Translations under genes and position numbers: made by a program
The notes under the pieces: generated by a model
The model's input: the letters and a program-made list of their open reading frames with translations, nothing else
The model's database searches: none
What the model was told of the DNA's origin: nothing
DNA from: Streptomyces flavofungini
Lineage (GTDB): Bacteria; Actinomycetota; Actinomycetes; Streptomycetales; Streptomycetaceae
Assembly (NCBI RefSeq): GCF_030388665.1
Contig: NZ_CP128846.1
Location: forward strand, 3,636,001-3,700,000
DNA: 64,000 nucleotides
Reading direction: 5' to 3'
Part shown: piece after piece, positions 28,786 through 37,747 of the stretch
Layout: each line of letters starts with the position of its first letter
Numbering within the stretch: the first letter of the stretch is position 1

Positions 28786-29025
28786 ATGAGCAAGAGCACC
28801 GCGCCCACACCGTCGGAGCGCGAGCAGGACACCGGCTGGCGGGCGCCGTCCCGCCCGGGCGGCCTCGGCAGGTCCGCCACCGTGACCAACCACTGCGGCC
28901 GCACCATGCGGGTGAAGGTCGTCATCAAGTACGGCCCCGACTCGCGCTGCTTCACCCTGCCGCCCCGGCACTGGGCACGCTTCAACTGGACCTTCGGGTC
29001 GTACGACAAGACCGTGACCTGCTGA
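28786..29025 (+). CDS. Small tendamistat-like (alpha-amylase-inhibitor-like) protein
   Basis: 79 residues. ATG 28786 with GGGGAG 6 nt upstream. Residues 31-79 read VTNHCGRTMRVKVVIKYG, DSRCFTLPPRHWARFNWTFG and end KTVTC. The spacing Cys-x6-VKVV...Cys...Cys resembles tendamistat-type beta-sandwich inhibitors and the related small Streptomyces 'VRVKVV' proteins. Unlike them it has no signal peptide: residues 1-30 are polar and Pro/Ser-rich. Either it stays inside, leaves by another route, or the family is different. Divergent from the peptidoglycan-binding gene. Confidence 0.75.
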   Translation: MSKSTAPTPSEREQDTGWRAPSRPGGLGRSATVTNHCGRTMRVKVVIKYGPDSRCFTLPPRHWARFNWTFGSYDKTVTC

Positions 29026-29116
29026 CGGAGCGGTGGCCCCCCCGACAGGACCACGGCGCGCTGGCGGAGCGGTGGCCGCCGACCGGGCCACGGCCCGCCG
29101 ACCGGTGCGCGCCGGG

Positions 29117-29806
29117 TCAGATGCCGGAGCCGCCCGGGGTCACCAGGCCCGTCTCGTAGGCGATCACCACCGCCTGAGCCCTGGTGTCCAGGTCGAGCTT
29201 GTTCATGGTGCGGTTCAGATGCGTCTTGACCGTCGCCTCGCTGATGTAGAGGCGGTCGGCTATCTCCGCGTTGGACAGGCCCCGCGCTATCAGCTTCAGG
29301 ACCTCCAGCTCGCGGCCGGTGAGCGCGGCGAGGTCCGGCGGCGGCTCGCCGGCGGGGGCGGCCCCGGAACGTACCGCGAAGGCCTCCACGAGGCGGCGGG
29401 TGACGCTCGGCGCGAACAAAGCGTCCCCGCTGCCGACGGCGGCCACCGCGGCGAGCAGCCGCTCCGGCCCGGAGTCCTTGAGCAGGAACCCGGCGGCGCC
29501 CGCGCGCAGCGCCCCGTACACGTACTCGTCGAGGTCGAAGGTGGTGAGGACCAGGATGCGGGGCGGCGGCTCGGCGGCCTCGGCGAGGATGCGCTCGGTG
29601 GCCGTGATGCCGTTCATGCCGGGCATGCGGATGTCCATGAGGACCACGTCGGGGCGGGTGGCCGCCGCGAGTTCCACGGCCTCGGCGCCGTCGCCCGCCT
29701 CACCGACGACCTCGATGCCGGGGGCGGCCCGGAGCACACCGACGAGCCCGGCGCGGATGAGGAACTGGTCGTCCACGACGAGCACCTTGATTTGTGCCTG
29801 GTTCAT
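29117..29806 (-). CDS. NarL/LuxR-type response regulator
   Basis: 229 residues. Receiver domain 6-122 with acidic pocket D12/D13, phospho-acceptor D58 in VVLMDIRMPG, Thr in VLTTFDLDEY and Lys in GFLLKDSGPE. LuxR HTH near 162-222 (LTGRELEVLKLIARGLSNAEIA, YISEATVKTHLNR). Its start overlaps the histidine kinase stop by 4 nt (ATGA). It is a DNA-binding regulator activated by the kinase. Target genes are not adjacent; the perfect palindrome upstream of the kinase (31042-31057) is a candidate binding site. Confidence 0.96.
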   Translation of the reverse strand: MNQAQIKVLVVDDQFLIRAGLVGVLRAAPGIEVVGEAGDGAEAVELAAATRPDVVLMDIRMPGMNGITATERILAEAAEPPPRILVLTTFDLDEYVYGALRAGAAGFLLKDSGPERLLAAVAAVGSGDALFAPSVTRRLVEAFAVRSGAAPAGEPPPDLAALTGRELEVLKLIARGLSNAEIADRLYISEATVKTHLNRTMNKLDLDTRAQAVVIAYETGLVTPGGSGI

Positions 29807-30963
29807 TCGGTGGTGTCGTCTCCCGGCGGTGCGGCCCGAGCTGACGTCGGCAGGGTCAGCCTCACGGCGAACCCTCCCACGCTGCGCGGTCCGATGCTGA
29901 TCGTTCCGCCGTAGAGCTTGGCCCGTTCGCGCATACCGATCAACCCATGTCCACCAGGGCTCCTCACTCTGTCCGGAATCACCCCCTCCCCATTGTCGGT
30001 GACGGACACCTCGATGTGGTCGCGGTGATAGTGCAGTTCGACGGTCGCGCTGGCCTGCCGGGCGTGCTTCAGGACGTTGGTCAGGGCCTCCTGCACCACG
30101 CGGTACGCGCACAGCTCGACGCCGGGCGCGATCGGCCGCGGCGTCCCCGTGACCCGGAACTCGACGGGCACCCCGCCCGCCCTGACCCGGTCCGTCATGT
30201 CCTCGATGCGGGCGAGGCCCGGCATCGGGGCGTCCGGGACCTCGCCGTCGTCGTCCTGGGCGCGCAGCACCCGCAGCATGCGCCGCATCTCCTCCAGGGC
30301 CTCGGTGCTGGTGCCGGAGATGGTGCCGAGCGCGGCGCGCGCGGTCTTGGCGTCGGAGTCGAAGACGAACTTGGCGAGCCCCGCCTGCACGGAGATCACC
30401 GACATGTGGTGGGCGACGACGTCGTGCAGCTCCCGCGCGATCCGCCCGCGCTCCTCCACGACCGCGTGCCGGGCCCGCTCCTGCTGCTCGGCGCGGGTCT
30501 TGCGGGCGAGTTCGGCGGAGCGCCGCGCCAGGTATCCCATCCGCCACACCAGGGCGTTGATGCCGAGGGCCTGCGCCGCCACCGACGGCACGGAGGCGTG
30601 GTCCTGGCTCACCAGGCTGCCGAGCACCCAGATCGCGGAGAGCAGCGCCGCGCACACACCGGTCGTGCGGGTCTGGCGTTGCAGGGCGACCGTGTAGAGG
30701 CACAGCATCGGCCCGAACGACGTCACCACGGGCCAGTAGCCGGCGAGGACGTACACGGTCCAGATCGCGTACGTCACGAGGCAGACGAGGAGCGGGGCCT
30801 TGGAGCGGAACGCGGTCGGCGCGATCACGAGCAGCGCGAGGGCGTAGCCCCGCAGGTCCAGGTCGCTCCAGCCGACCGCCGCCGCCTCGGGGCCGATCAA
30901 CGCCAGCAGAGCCACTTGCCCGAGGGCGAGCAGCACGTCGACGGTGAACGGGCGGAGGCGCAT
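29803..30963 (-). CDS. Sensor histidine kinase, HisKA_3 type
   Basis: 386 residues. Hydrophobic helices from about 10 to 140 (four to five TM) with little exposed loop, as in intramembrane-sensing kinases. The phosphorylation helix is RIARELHDVVAHHMS with H180. The HATPase domain has N-box EALTNVLKHA, G1 VTDNGEG and G2 GGHGLIGMRERA. Pairs with the response regulator downstream. The short periplasmic parts suggest it senses envelope stress or a membrane-embedded signal rather than a soluble ligand. Confidence 0.96.
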   Translation of the reverse strand: MRLRPFTVDVLLALGQVALLALIGPEAAAVGWSDLDLRGYALALLVIAPTAFRSKAPLLVCLVTYAIWTVYVLAGYWPVVTSFGPMLCLYTVALQRQTRTTGVCAALLSAIWVLGSLVSQDHASVPSVAAQALGINALVWRMGYLARRSAELARKTRAEQQERARHAVVEERGRIARELHDVVAHHMSVISVQAGLAKFVFDSDAKTARAALGTISGTSTEALEEMRRMLRVLRAQDDDGEVPDAPMPGLARIEDMTDRVRAGGVPVEFRVTGTPRPIAPGVELCAYRVVQEALTNVLKHARQASATVELHYHRDHIEVSVTDNGEGVIPDRVRSPGGHGLIGMRERAKLYGGTISIGPRSVGGFAVRLTLPTSARAAPPGDDTTE

Positions 30964-31023
30964 CGCCGCAGCGTAGCCCGCATACCCGCCGGTATACGTC
31001 CATCGTCGGCCGTACCGCGGGAG

Positions 31024-31057
31024 TTGTAGACGGCGATCGCCTACGACCCGGGTCGTA
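31024..31057. promoter_or_regulatory. Adjacent perfect palindromes upstream of the two-component system
   Basis: GGCGATCGCC (31032-31041) abuts TACGACCC/GGGTCGTA (31042-31057), a perfect 16-bp palindrome, 80 bp before the kinase start. GTTGTAG and CTACGAC also flank the first dyad. Candidate autoregulatory operator. The rest of 30964-31310 shows no gene. Confidence 0.5.
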
Positions 31058-31310
31058 CGGCAACGTCAACCCGGCACGGGACGACGGGCGCTCCCGCCAC
31101 CGCGTAAGTTCTTGCCCAGCACCACCACCCGCGCCGCCTTGAACCGGCGCGCCGGGGGAAGGGGGCGCGGGCCTGCAAACGGGGGTTTGCACGGGGGACC
31201 GGGCCTGCGCCCCGAACGCACAACTACAGACCACTGAGGCATGCGGCTTCGTGCAGGGGCGCACGGAGGAACGGGCCCGCAGCCGACCGCACCACCCCCT
31301 GCCCCCACGG

Positions 31311-31349
31311 CCAACGGCCCGTACTCTCCTGGCGAGTACGGGCCGTTGG
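31311..31349 (-). terminator. 16-bp terminator hairpin after DUF3017 gene
   Basis: CCAACGGCCCGTACTC (31311-31326) pairs perfectly with GAGTACGGGCCGTTGG (31334-31349) around TCCTGGC, 46 nt past the stop at 31396. Confidence 0.85.
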
Positions 31350-31395
31350 TGTGTGCCGACGGAAGCAGCCCGTGGGGCCGCCCGCCGGCCACCGG

Positions 31396-32106
31396 CTAGC
31401 TGCTGATCGTGAAGTGCAGCGTGTCGTCCAGGAACGGGATCTCCAGCCACGGCTTCGGCTGCGCCATCATCGCGAGCAGCACGATCGCCAGGCCGAGACT
31501 GCCGTACGTCACCATGTCCGTGAACCGCGAGCGCACCGCCAGCATGCCGACGCGCGGCAGCCACCAGCGCATCACGGCCCCCGCGAGCAGCGCGAGCCCG
31601 ATCAGTATCGTGCCGACGCGGAACGCGTCGAGGGCGGTCAGGAACAGCCCGAGGCCGACCAGGGACACCACGCTGAGCAGCGGCCACTGCCGCGCGGGCG
31701 CGGGCGCGTCCCCCGAGGCGGCGCGTCCCCCGCCCTCCGGCCGCGCGGTGTCCCGCGTGAACAGCGGGAACCGCCGCGACACCTTGCGGGGCTCGCCGTC
31801 GGGCCCGGGGGCACTGACGGCACCCTTGGCGGTGGGCTCACCGCCGACGTCGGGGTCACCGGACGCTTCGGGCTCGGCGCACGCGGCGGACTTGCCGGAT
31901 GCAGCCGACTTGCCGGACGCAGCCGACTTGCCGGACGCAGCCGACTCGTCAGACTCAGCGAACCCGTCGGACCCAGCGGACATTTCACCCTCCGCCGCCC
32001 CACCGGTCTCCGCCGCCCCACCAGGCTCCGCCGACGCGTCCGCGTCCGAGGCCGCGGGCGCGCCCTTGGACGGATCCGCGGAGCCGTCCTTCGCCTCTAC
32101 GTTCAT
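31396..32106 (-). CDS. DUF3017 membrane protein
   Basis: 236 residues from ATG 32106 (GAAGGG upstream). The first 120 residues are a disordered acidic Ala/Ser/Gly region with three exact copies of SGKSAA. Three hydrophobic segments follow near 143-165, 167-185 and 203-222 (PLLSVVSLVGLGLFLTALD, GTILIGLALLAGAVMRWW, YGSLGLAIVLLAMMAQ). It sits 19 bp after folD, the standard place of DUF3017 in actinobacteria. Function unknown. The N-terminal extension is longer than needed for the family and looks repeat-expanded. Confidence 0.9.
   Translation of the reverse strand: MNVEAKDGSADPSKGAPAASDADASAEPGGAAETGGAAEGEMSAGSDGFAESDESAASGKSAASGKSAASGKSAACAEPEASGDPDVGGEPTAKGAVSAPGPDGEPRKVSRRFPLFTRDTARPEGGGRAASGDAPAPARQWPLLSVVSLVGLGLFLTALDAFRVGTILIGLALLAGAVMRWWLPRVGMLAVRSRFTDMVTYGSLGLAIVLLAMMAQPKPWLEIPFLDDTLHFTISS
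31889..31942. repeat. 18-bp coding tandem repeat, three copies
   Basis: GACTTGCCGGATGCAGCC at 31889-31906, then twice with one change (GACGC) to 31942. It keeps frame and encodes the SGKSAA repeat of the DUF3017 protein. Confidence 0.85.
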
Positions 32107-32125
32107 GGGGTCACCCTTCCCCCGC

Positions 32126-32986
32126 TCAGTCCTCGGCGGCGGCACGTTCCGCGGCCTCGACGACGTTGACGAGGAGCTGGGCACGGGTCATCGGGCCGAC
32201 ACCGCCCGGGTTGGGCGAGATCCATCCGGCGACCTCGGCGACGGCGGGCTCGACATCGCCGACGATCTTGCCGTTGCCGTCCCGCGAGACACCGACGTCG
32301 AGCACGGCGGCGCCGGGCTTCACGTCCTCGGCCTTGATCAGGTGCGGCACCCCGGCCGCCGCCACGATGATGTCGGCGCGGCGCAGGTGCGCGGAGAGGT
32401 CACGGGTGCCCGTGTGGCACTGCGTCACCGTCGCGTTCTCCGACTTCCGCGTGAGCAGCAGCGGCATCGGACGGCCGATGGTGACACCGCGGCCGACGAC
32501 GACGACCTCGGCGCCCTTGATCTCCACGTTGTGCTGCCGCAGCAGCCGGATGATCCCGTACGGGGTGCAGGGCAGCGGCGCGGGCTCGTTCAGGACGAGG
32601 CGGCCCAGGTTGGTGGGGTGCAGTCCGTCGGCGTCCTTGGCCGGGTCCATCAGCTCCAGGATGCGGTTCTCGTCGATGCCCTTGGGCAGCGGCAGTTGCA
32701 CGATGTAGCCGGTGCACGCCGGGTCGTCGTTCAGCTCGCGCACGACGGCCTCGATCTCCTCCTGCGAGGCGGTCGCGGGCAGTTCGCGCTGGATGGAGGC
32801 GATGCCGACCTGCGCGCAGTCGCGGTGCTTGCCCGCCACGTACTTCTGGCTGCCGGGGTCGTCACCGACCAGGACGGTACCGAGGCCGGGCGTCACGCCC
32901 TTTTCCTTCAGGGCCGCCACGCGGGCGGTCAGTTCGGACTTGATCGCTGCTGCGGTGGCCTTGCCATCGAGAATCTGGGCGGTCAT
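32126..32986 (-). CDS. folD: Bifunctional methylene-THF dehydrogenase/cyclohydrolase
   Basis: 286 residues, full length. Active-site Y49 and K53 in [18 protein letters not shown] (residues near 98-104) and the NADP-binding loop [16 protein letters not shown]. The signature [10 protein letters not shown] is near the C-terminus. It interconverts 5,10-methylene-THF and 10-formyl-THF, the formyl donor used by PurN and PurH encoded nearby. Transcribed with DUF3017; divergent from the RDD protein gene. Confidence 0.97.
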   Translation of the reverse strand: MTAQILDGKATAAAIKSELTARVAALKEKGVTPGLGTVLVGDDPGSQKYVAGKHRDCAQVGIASIQRELPATASQEEIEAVVRELNDDPACTGYIVQLPLPKGIDENRILELMDPAKDADGLHPTNLGRLVLNEPAPLPCTPYGIIRLLRQHNVEIKGAEVVVVGRGVTIGRPMPLLLTRKSENATVTQCHTGTRDLSAHLRRADIIVAAAGVPHLIKAEDVKPGAAVLDVGVSRDGNGKIVGDVEPAVAEVAGWISPNPGGVGPMTRAQLLVNVVEAAERAAAED

Positions 32987-33232
32987 GCCCCCATCCTCGC
33001 GGATGAGCCCGCTCGCATACCAATCCGGGGGCCACCGCCGCCGCGCCCTGACCCCTCACGATTGCACTCGCACAACGTTCGGTGAGCTGGCTGGACAAAC
33101 ACAACGGCGCTGAAGAAGCATGTGGGCCACAGTGCCGCGGCCGGTGTCGGGGGGACCGACGCTCCTGTGAACGTTTCCTCCGCGCGTGCCGCGCCGTCCC
33201 CGCACGCAGTCCCCGACGGAGGAATCCCCACC

Positions 33233-33940
33233 ATGAGCAACCCTTACGGGCCGCCGCCCCAGCAGCCCCAGTCCGGCCAGGGGCCCGGTTACGGCTACCC
33301 GCAGCAGCCCCCGCAGGGCGTGCCGCCGCAGGGCGGCTACCCGGGCCAGGGGTACCAGGCCTATCCCCAGCAGACCCCCGGCCAGTCTCCGTACGGGGCC
33401 TACCCACAGCCGCCCGCCGGTTACGGCTACGGCTACCCGGGCGGTGGCCCGACCGTGGCGTCCATGGGGCGCCGCTTCGGCGCCCGCCTCATCGACGGCG
33501 TGGCGTTCATCGTCGTCTTCGTCATCCTGATCGGAGCCGGCGCGGTCAGCGCATTCGACAAGGCACAGGACTGCGACCCGGGCAGTGTCAACTACGACTC
33601 CTGCGTCGACAACGCCGCCTCCGACCTGGCGGAGCAGTTCGGCGCCGTGTTCATCGTATTCGCCATCGTCGGCCTGCTCTACGAGTGGCTGATGACCATG
33701 CTGGTGGGCGGCACACTCGGCAAGCTCGCCGTCGGCATCCGCGTCGTCGACTCGGAGACCGGCCAGAATCCGGGCGCCGGCGCCTCGTTCGTCCGCTGGA
33801 TCATCCCGATGGTCGGCGCCTTCGTCTTCATCGGCCAGCTCCTTGTCTACCTGTCCCCGTTCTGGGACAACTCGGGGAAGCAGCAGGGCTGGCACGACAA
33901 GGCCGCGAAGACGATGGTCATCCAGCGGTCCAACAACTGA
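33233..33940 (+). CDS. RDD-family membrane protein
   Basis: 235 residues. ATG 33233 with ACGGAGGAA 9 nt upstream. The first 70 residues are a disordered Pro/Gln/Gly/Tyr tail (YGYPQQPPQG, YGYGYPGGGP). The RDD domain then begins at ASMGRRFGARLIDGVAFI, with Arg and Asp of the family. Three hydrophobic segments and two Cys in an outside loop (DCDPGSVNYDSC). The final WHDKAAKTMV is the usual RDD end. Function in Streptomyces unknown; some RDD proteins act in ion transport. Confidence 0.93.
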   Translation: MSNPYGPPPQQPQSGQGPGYGYPQQPPQGVPPQGGYPGQGYQAYPQQTPGQSPYGAYPQPPAGYGYGYPGGGPTVASMGRRFGARLIDGVAFIVVFVILIGAGAVSAFDKAQDCDPGSVNYDSCVDNAASDLAEQFGAVFIVFAIVGLLYEWLMTMLVGGTLGKLAVGIRVVDSETGQNPGAGASFVRWIIPMVGAFVFIGQLLVYLSPFWDNSGKQQGWHDKAAKTMVIQRSNN

Positions 33941-33960
33941 CCGGGCACTTCATCAACGCA

Positions 33961-33993
33961 CGGGCGTGGCACCCTCGGACGGTGCCACGCCCG
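33961..33993. terminator. Bidirectional 13-bp terminator
   Basis: CGGGCGTGGCACC and GGTGCCACGCCCG pair perfectly around CTCGGAC, between the convergent RDD and purH genes. Confidence 0.85.
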
Positions 33994-34033
33994 CGTCGTA
34001 TGCGGCGCCGGGCCGCTCCGTGGCAGAGACCGC

Positions 34034-35614
34034 TCAGTGGAAGAAGTGCCGCGTCCCCGTGAGGTACATCGTCACGCCCGCCTTCTTCGCCGCTTCCACG
34101 ACCAGTTCGTCGCGGACCGAGCCGCCGGGCTGGACGACCGCCTTGACGCCCGCGGCGGTGAGGACCTCCAGGCCGTCCGGGAAGGGGAAGAACGCGTCGG
34201 AGGCCGCGAAGGAGCCGCGGGCGCGGTCCTCGCCGGCGCGCTCGACGGCGAGCTTCGCGGAGTCGACGCGGTTGACCTGGCCCATGCCGACGCCGACGGA
34301 GGCGCCGTCCTTGGCGAGCAGGATCGCGTTGGACTTCACCGCGCGGCAGGCCCGCCAGGCGAAGGCGAGTTCGGCGAGCTCGCCCGGGGAGAGGGCGTCG
34401 CCGGTGGCGAGGGTCCAGTTGGCGGGGTTGTCGCCGTCGGCCTGGAGCCGGTCGGTGACCTGGAGCAGCGCGCCGCCGTCGATCGGCTTGACCTCGACGG
34501 GCGCGGACGGCGCCTGCGGGGCGCGCAGGACGCGGATGTTCTTCTTCTTGCTGAGGGCTTCGAGCGCGCCGTCCTCGTAGTCGGGCGCGACGATGACCTC
34601 GGTGAAGATGTCGGCGACCTGCTCGGCCATCTCCCGCGTCACCGGCCGGTTCACGGCGATGACGCCGCCGAACGCGGACAGCGGGTCGCAGGCGTGCGCC
34701 TTGCGGTGCGCCTCGGCGACGTTCCCGCCGATGGCGATGCCGCACGGGTTGGCGTGCTTGATGATCGCCACGCACGGGTCGTCGTGGTCGTACGCGGCGC
34801 GGCGGGCGGCGTCCGTGTCCGTGTAGTTGTTGTAGGACATCTCCTTGCCGTGCAGCTGCACGGCCTCGGCCAGGCCGCCGCGGCCGTCCGTGTAGAGGGC
34901 GGCGCCCTGGTGCGGGTTCTCGCCGTAGCGCAGCACGTTCTTGCGGGCGTGGGTGGAGCCGATGAACTCGGGGAAGCCGGAGTCGTCGGCGGCCGCGTAG
35001 TCGTCGGCGAACCAGGACGCCACGGCCACGTCATACGCGGCGGTGTGCTGGAACGCTTCTCCCGCGAGGCGCTTGCGCGCCGTCAGGTCGAAGCCGCCGT
35101 CGCGGACCGCGGCGAGCACCGCGTCGTAGCGCGCGGGGCTGGTGACGACCGTCACGGAGGGGTGGTTCTTGGCGGCGGCGCGGACCATCGAAGGGCCGCC
35201 GATGTCGATCTGCTCGACGCACTCGTCGGGCGTCGCGCCGGAGGCGACGGTCTCCTTGAACGGGTAGAGGTTCACGACGACGAGCTGGAAGGGCTCCACG
35301 CCGAGGTCGGCGAGCTGCCGCCGGTGGTCCTCCAGGCGCAGGTCGGCGAGGATGCCGGCGTGCACGCGCGGGTGCAGCGTCTTGACCCGGCCGTCCAGGC
35401 ACTCGGGGAAGCCGGTCAGCTCCTCGACCTTGGTGACCGGCACGCCCGCGGCGGCGATCCGCGCGGCGGTGGAGCCGGTCGAGACGAGCTCGACGCCCGC
35501 CTCGTGGAGCCCGCGCGCGAGGTCTTCCAGACCGGTCTTGTCGTAGACGCTGATGAGTGCGCGCCTGATCGGGGCTTTCGTACCTTCGGCGGTGGCCGTA
35601 CCTTCGGCGGTCAC
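34034..35614 (-). CDS. purH: AICAR transformylase/IMP cyclohydrolase
   Basis: 526 residues, GTG start that overlaps the purN stop by 4 nt. The N-terminal MGS-like IMP cyclohydrolase domain starts at [17 protein letters not shown] with [23 protein letters not shown] and [15 protein letters not shown]. The C-terminal AICAR formyltransferase carries the catalytic KHANPCG (near residue 285) and ends in GTRHFFH. It does the last two steps of IMP synthesis, using 10-formyl-THF. Confidence 0.98.
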   Translation of the reverse strand: MTAEGTATAEGTKAPIRRALISVYDKTGLEDLARGLHEAGVELVSTGSTAARIAAAGVPVTKVEELTGFPECLDGRVKTLHPRVHAGILADLRLEDHRRQLADLGVEPFQLVVVNLYPFKETVASGATPDECVEQIDIGGPSMVRAAAKNHPSVTVVTSPARYDAVLAAVRDGGFDLTARKRLAGEAFQHTAAYDVAVASWFADDYAAADDSGFPEFIGSTHARKNVLRYGENPHQGAALYTDGRGGLAEAVQLHGKEMSYNNYTDTDAARRAAYDHDDPCVAIIKHANPCGIAIGGNVAEAHRKAHACDPLSAFGGVIAVNRPVTREMAEQVADIFTEVIVAPDYEDGALEALSKKKNIRVLRAPQAPSAPVEVKPIDGGALLQVTDRLQADGDNPANWTLATGDALSPGELAELAFAWRACRAVKSNAILLAKDGASVGVGMGQVNRVDSAKLAVERAGEDRARGSFAASDAFFPFPDGLEVLTAAGVKAVVQPGGSVRDELVVEAAKKAGVTMYLTGTRHFFH

Positions 35615-36231
35615 GGGATAACTACCTTTCGTCCCTCAATCGAGAAGCCGTCGCGGGCCAGGCGCCCCACGACGTCGACGAGCAGTCCTCGCTCGACTTC
35701 CTTGATGCGCTCGTGCAGCGCGCTCTCGTCGTCCTCGGCCCTGATCTCCACCACGCCCTGCGCGATGATCGGGCCGGTGTCGACGCCGTCGTCGACGAAG
35801 TGGACGGTGCAGCCGGTGACCTTCGCGCCGTACGCGAGTGCGTCGCGCACGCCGTGGGCCCCCGGAAAACTGGGCAGCAGGGCCGGGTGCGTGTTCACCG
35901 TGCGCCCGCCGAACCGGGCCAGGAATTCCTTCCCGACGATCTTCATGAACCCGGCCGAGATCACCAGGTCCGGCTCGTACGCCGCGGTGGCCTCGGCGAG
36001 CGCGCGGTCCCACTCGTCACGGGACGCGTAGTCCTTCACCCGGCACACGAACGTCGGCAGGCCCGCGCGCTCGGCGCGGTCCAGGCCCGCGATGCCGGTC
36101 CGGTCGGCGCCGACGGCCACGATCTCGGCGCCGTAGGCGTCGGCCCCGTGCTCCGCGACGGCGTCGAGCAGTGCCTGCAGATTCGTACCTGATCCGGAGA
36201 CCAGCACGACGAGGCGCTTGGCCTTGGCCAC
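35611..36231 (-). CDS. purN: Phosphoribosylglycinamide formyltransferase
   Basis: 206 residues from GTG 36231, where family similarity begins ([15 protein letters not shown]). Catalytic Asn, His and Asp lie in [15 protein letters not shown] and [10 protein letters not shown], the family triad. It transfers a formyl group from 10-formyl-THF to GAR in de novo purine synthesis. Forms an operon with purH. Confidence 0.97.
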   Translation of the reverse strand: MAKAKRLVVLVSGSGTNLQALLDAVAEHGADAYGAEIVAVGADRTGIAGLDRAERAGLPTFVCRVKDYASRDEWDRALAEATAAYEPDLVISAGFMKIVGKEFLARFGGRTVNTHPALLPSFPGAHGVRDALAYGAKVTGCTVHFVDDGVDTGPIIAQGVVEIRAEDDESALHERIKEVERGLLVDVVGRLARDGFSIEGRKVVIP

Positions 36232-36520
36232 GGCGGGGCCCTTTCTCGGGAGTGCTCTTTGTACGGTCGTACGAAGGCTTCGCACTCCCCGATACGGGGA
36301 ACCCTACGAAGCGGCCGACCGTCAGCAACGATACCGGCACACCGGGCGGCCCCTCACGGGACGGGGGCGCGGCCGGAAGGTAGCGTCTGTGGGGGCAGCC
36401 GCCCGAACAGCCAGTAGCCAAGCTCCATCGCCGAGTTGCCCGGCGCCGCCGGGCCGCCGGGTTCCACACGACGAGTCTCTGCCCAGGGCCGAGCTCCACC
36501 AAGGGGAAGACGCACACCTG

Positions 36521-37462
36521 ATGCCGGACCGCAGCCTCCGCCTCCCACCGTCCTTCGCGTACGGCCCGCCCCTCGCGGACGGCCCGTCCTTCGCGGCGGG
36601 CGCGTCCGGCTCGACACCTGGGAGGCGGGACGGGTCGACAGTGCTGCGGGACGGTGGCGGGCAGCCCTCGTCGCCGCCTCGGGGGTCCGAGGGCTCCGGT
36701 GATTCCGGCAGCTCCGGTGGAGCCAGTGGTTCCGGCAGCTCCGGCGGCTCCGGCGGTTCCGGTGGTGGCTCCTCCGAGGACAATCCGTTCGCGCCGCCGC
36801 CCGAGGGCGCGCCCGAGCGGCCGTGGCAGCCGCGGCGGCCCGCGGGCGGGTCGGGCGGCGACGGTTCCGATGGCTCCGGCGGCGACTCGCCTTGGGGCAG
36901 CCAGTGGAGCGACCGGCAGCCCGGGCGGTCGTCCGGCGGCGGCTTCGGCGAGCGCCCCGGCAGCCAGGGCCCCGAGGGTTCGGGATCCGGTTCGGGCGGC
37001 CAGGGCGGCGGCATGCGCTGGGACCCGACCGACCCGGCCCAGCGCCGTGCCCGCTACGCCCTGCTCTCCGGCATGTGGGCCTTCTTCTTCGCGCTGTTCG
37101 GCTGGCAGTACGTGGCGCTGCTGCTCGGCGCCCTCGGTCTGCACTGGGCCATCAGCGCCCTGCGGGCCAAGCCGAAGCTGCCGGACCCGACGGCCCCGGC
37201 GCAGGGCGGGACCGGGGAGAACGGCGCGGCCGGCGGGTCGCGGCCCGCGAGGGCCGGCGGTCGGCCGCAGACCACGGCGGCGATCAGCGGTCTGGTGACG
37301 GCCGCGCTGGCGCTGACCATGGTGCTCGCCACGTTCGCCGCGCAGCTGATCTACCGGGACTACTACACGTGCCGTGACGACGCCCTGACGAACCAGTCCC
37401 GCCAGGACTGCGAGGACATGCTGCCGAAGCAACTGCGTCCGCTCCTGACGGACCGGGACTGA
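36521..37462 (+). CDS. Gly/Ser-rich two-helix membrane protein
   Basis: 313 residues; ATG 36521 with AAGGGGAAGA about 11 nt upstream. Residues 1-165 are disordered, first a PPLADG-type stretch, then Ser/Gly tracts ([12 protein letters not shown]). Hydrophobic regions lie at 176-215 ([20 protein letters not shown]) and 251-278 ([18 protein letters not shown]). The C-terminal outside tail has two Cys ([19 protein letters not shown]). The ending [13 protein letters not shown] is typical of a conserved Streptomyces neighbour of purN. Function unknown. Confidence 0.85.
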   Translation: MPDRSLRLPPSFAYGPPLADGPSFAAGASGSTPGRRDGSTVLRDGGGQPSSPPRGSEGSGDSGSSGGASGSGSSGGSGGSGGGSSEDNPFAPPPEGAPERPWQPRRPAGGSGGDGSDGSGGDSPWGSQWSDRQPGRSSGGGFGERPGSQGPEGSGSGSGGQGGGMRWDPTDPAQRRARYALLSGMWAFFFALFGWQYVALLLGALGLHWAISALRAKPKLPDPTAPAQGGTGENGAAGGSRPARAGGRPQTTAAISGLVTAALALTMVLATFAAQLIYRDYYTCRDDALTNQSRQDCEDMLPKQLRPLLTDRD

Positions 37463-37486
37463 GAGGCCACTGCCTGGTTCGGCACG

Positions 37487-37520
37487 GACGGCCCTCCCAC
37501 GACCGCGTGGGAGGGCCGTC
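37487..37520 (+). terminator. 15-bp terminator of the Gly/Ser-rich membrane protein gene
   Basis: GACGGCCCTCCCACG and CGTGGGAGGGCCGTC pair perfectly around ACCG, 24 nt past the stop at 37462. Confidence 0.85.
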
Positions 37521-37551
37521 ACCCGCTCGGGTCGCGGCAACGGCGTGGCAA

Positions 37552-37594
37552 CGGCGAAGGGCCCCTCACTCGTGGAGTGAGGGGCCCTTCGCCG
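37552..37594 (-). terminator. 20-bp terminator directly after the tRNA-like gene
   Basis: CGGCGAAGGGCCCCTCACTC (37552-37571) pairs perfectly with 37575-37594 around GTG. It starts 1 nt after the CCA end of the tRNA-like RNA on the minus strand, the usual place for a tRNA terminator. Confidence 0.85.
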
Positions 37595-37595
37595 A

Positions 37596-37667
37596 TGGAG
37601 CGCCCGGCAGGCCTTGCACCTGCATTTCCCATCGGATGATGGGCGTCTTTCCTTGGACCACAGACGC
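37596..37667 (-). tRNA. tRNA-Gly-like RNA with abnormal anticodon and T loops
   Basis: 72 nt including an encoded CCA. All stems form: acceptor GCGUCUG/CGGGCGC (7 pairs, two G-U), D stem GUC/GAC with G16 G17 in the 8-nt loop, anticodon stem CCCAU/AUGGG, T stem GCAGG/CCUGC. The variable loop is AAAU. The discriminator is U, and pairs 1-3 are G-C, C-G, G-C. These, with CC in the anticodon loop (CAUCCG), are the bacterial glycine identity set. Oddities: the anticodon loop has 6 nt and A where U33 belongs, and the T loop is UGCAAGG (G at position 55). It has a promoter (37703-37732) and a terminator (37552-37594). It is either a decaying tRNA-Gly(UCC) gene or a dedicated non-decoding glycyl carrier. 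Paired stems with intact transcription signals favour function. Confidence 0.7.
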
Positions 37668-37702
37668 GCGACTCCCGTGCTGTGCACCGAAGTTACGCCA
37701 AG

Positions 37703-37732
37703 ATCGTACACGAATTCCGGGGTACTGATCAA
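37703..37732 (-). promoter_or_regulatory. Vegetative promoter of the tRNA-like gene
   Basis: TTGATC (37732-37727), 18-bp spacer, TACGAT (37708-37703), close to the HrdB consensus. Predicted start about 30 nt before the mature 5' end of the tRNA-like RNA, enough for an RNase P leader. Confidence 0.75.
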
Positions 37733-37747
37733 CGCCGGTCGGGGGGG

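Noticed and set aside
34034..36231. Purine riboswitch or PurR-type site before purN
   Set aside because: No aptamer core or clear dyad is visible in 36232-36330.
37596..37667. Ordinary decoding tRNA-Gly
   Set aside because: The anticodon loop has 6 nt without U33 and the T loop has G at 55; kept as tRNA-like instead.
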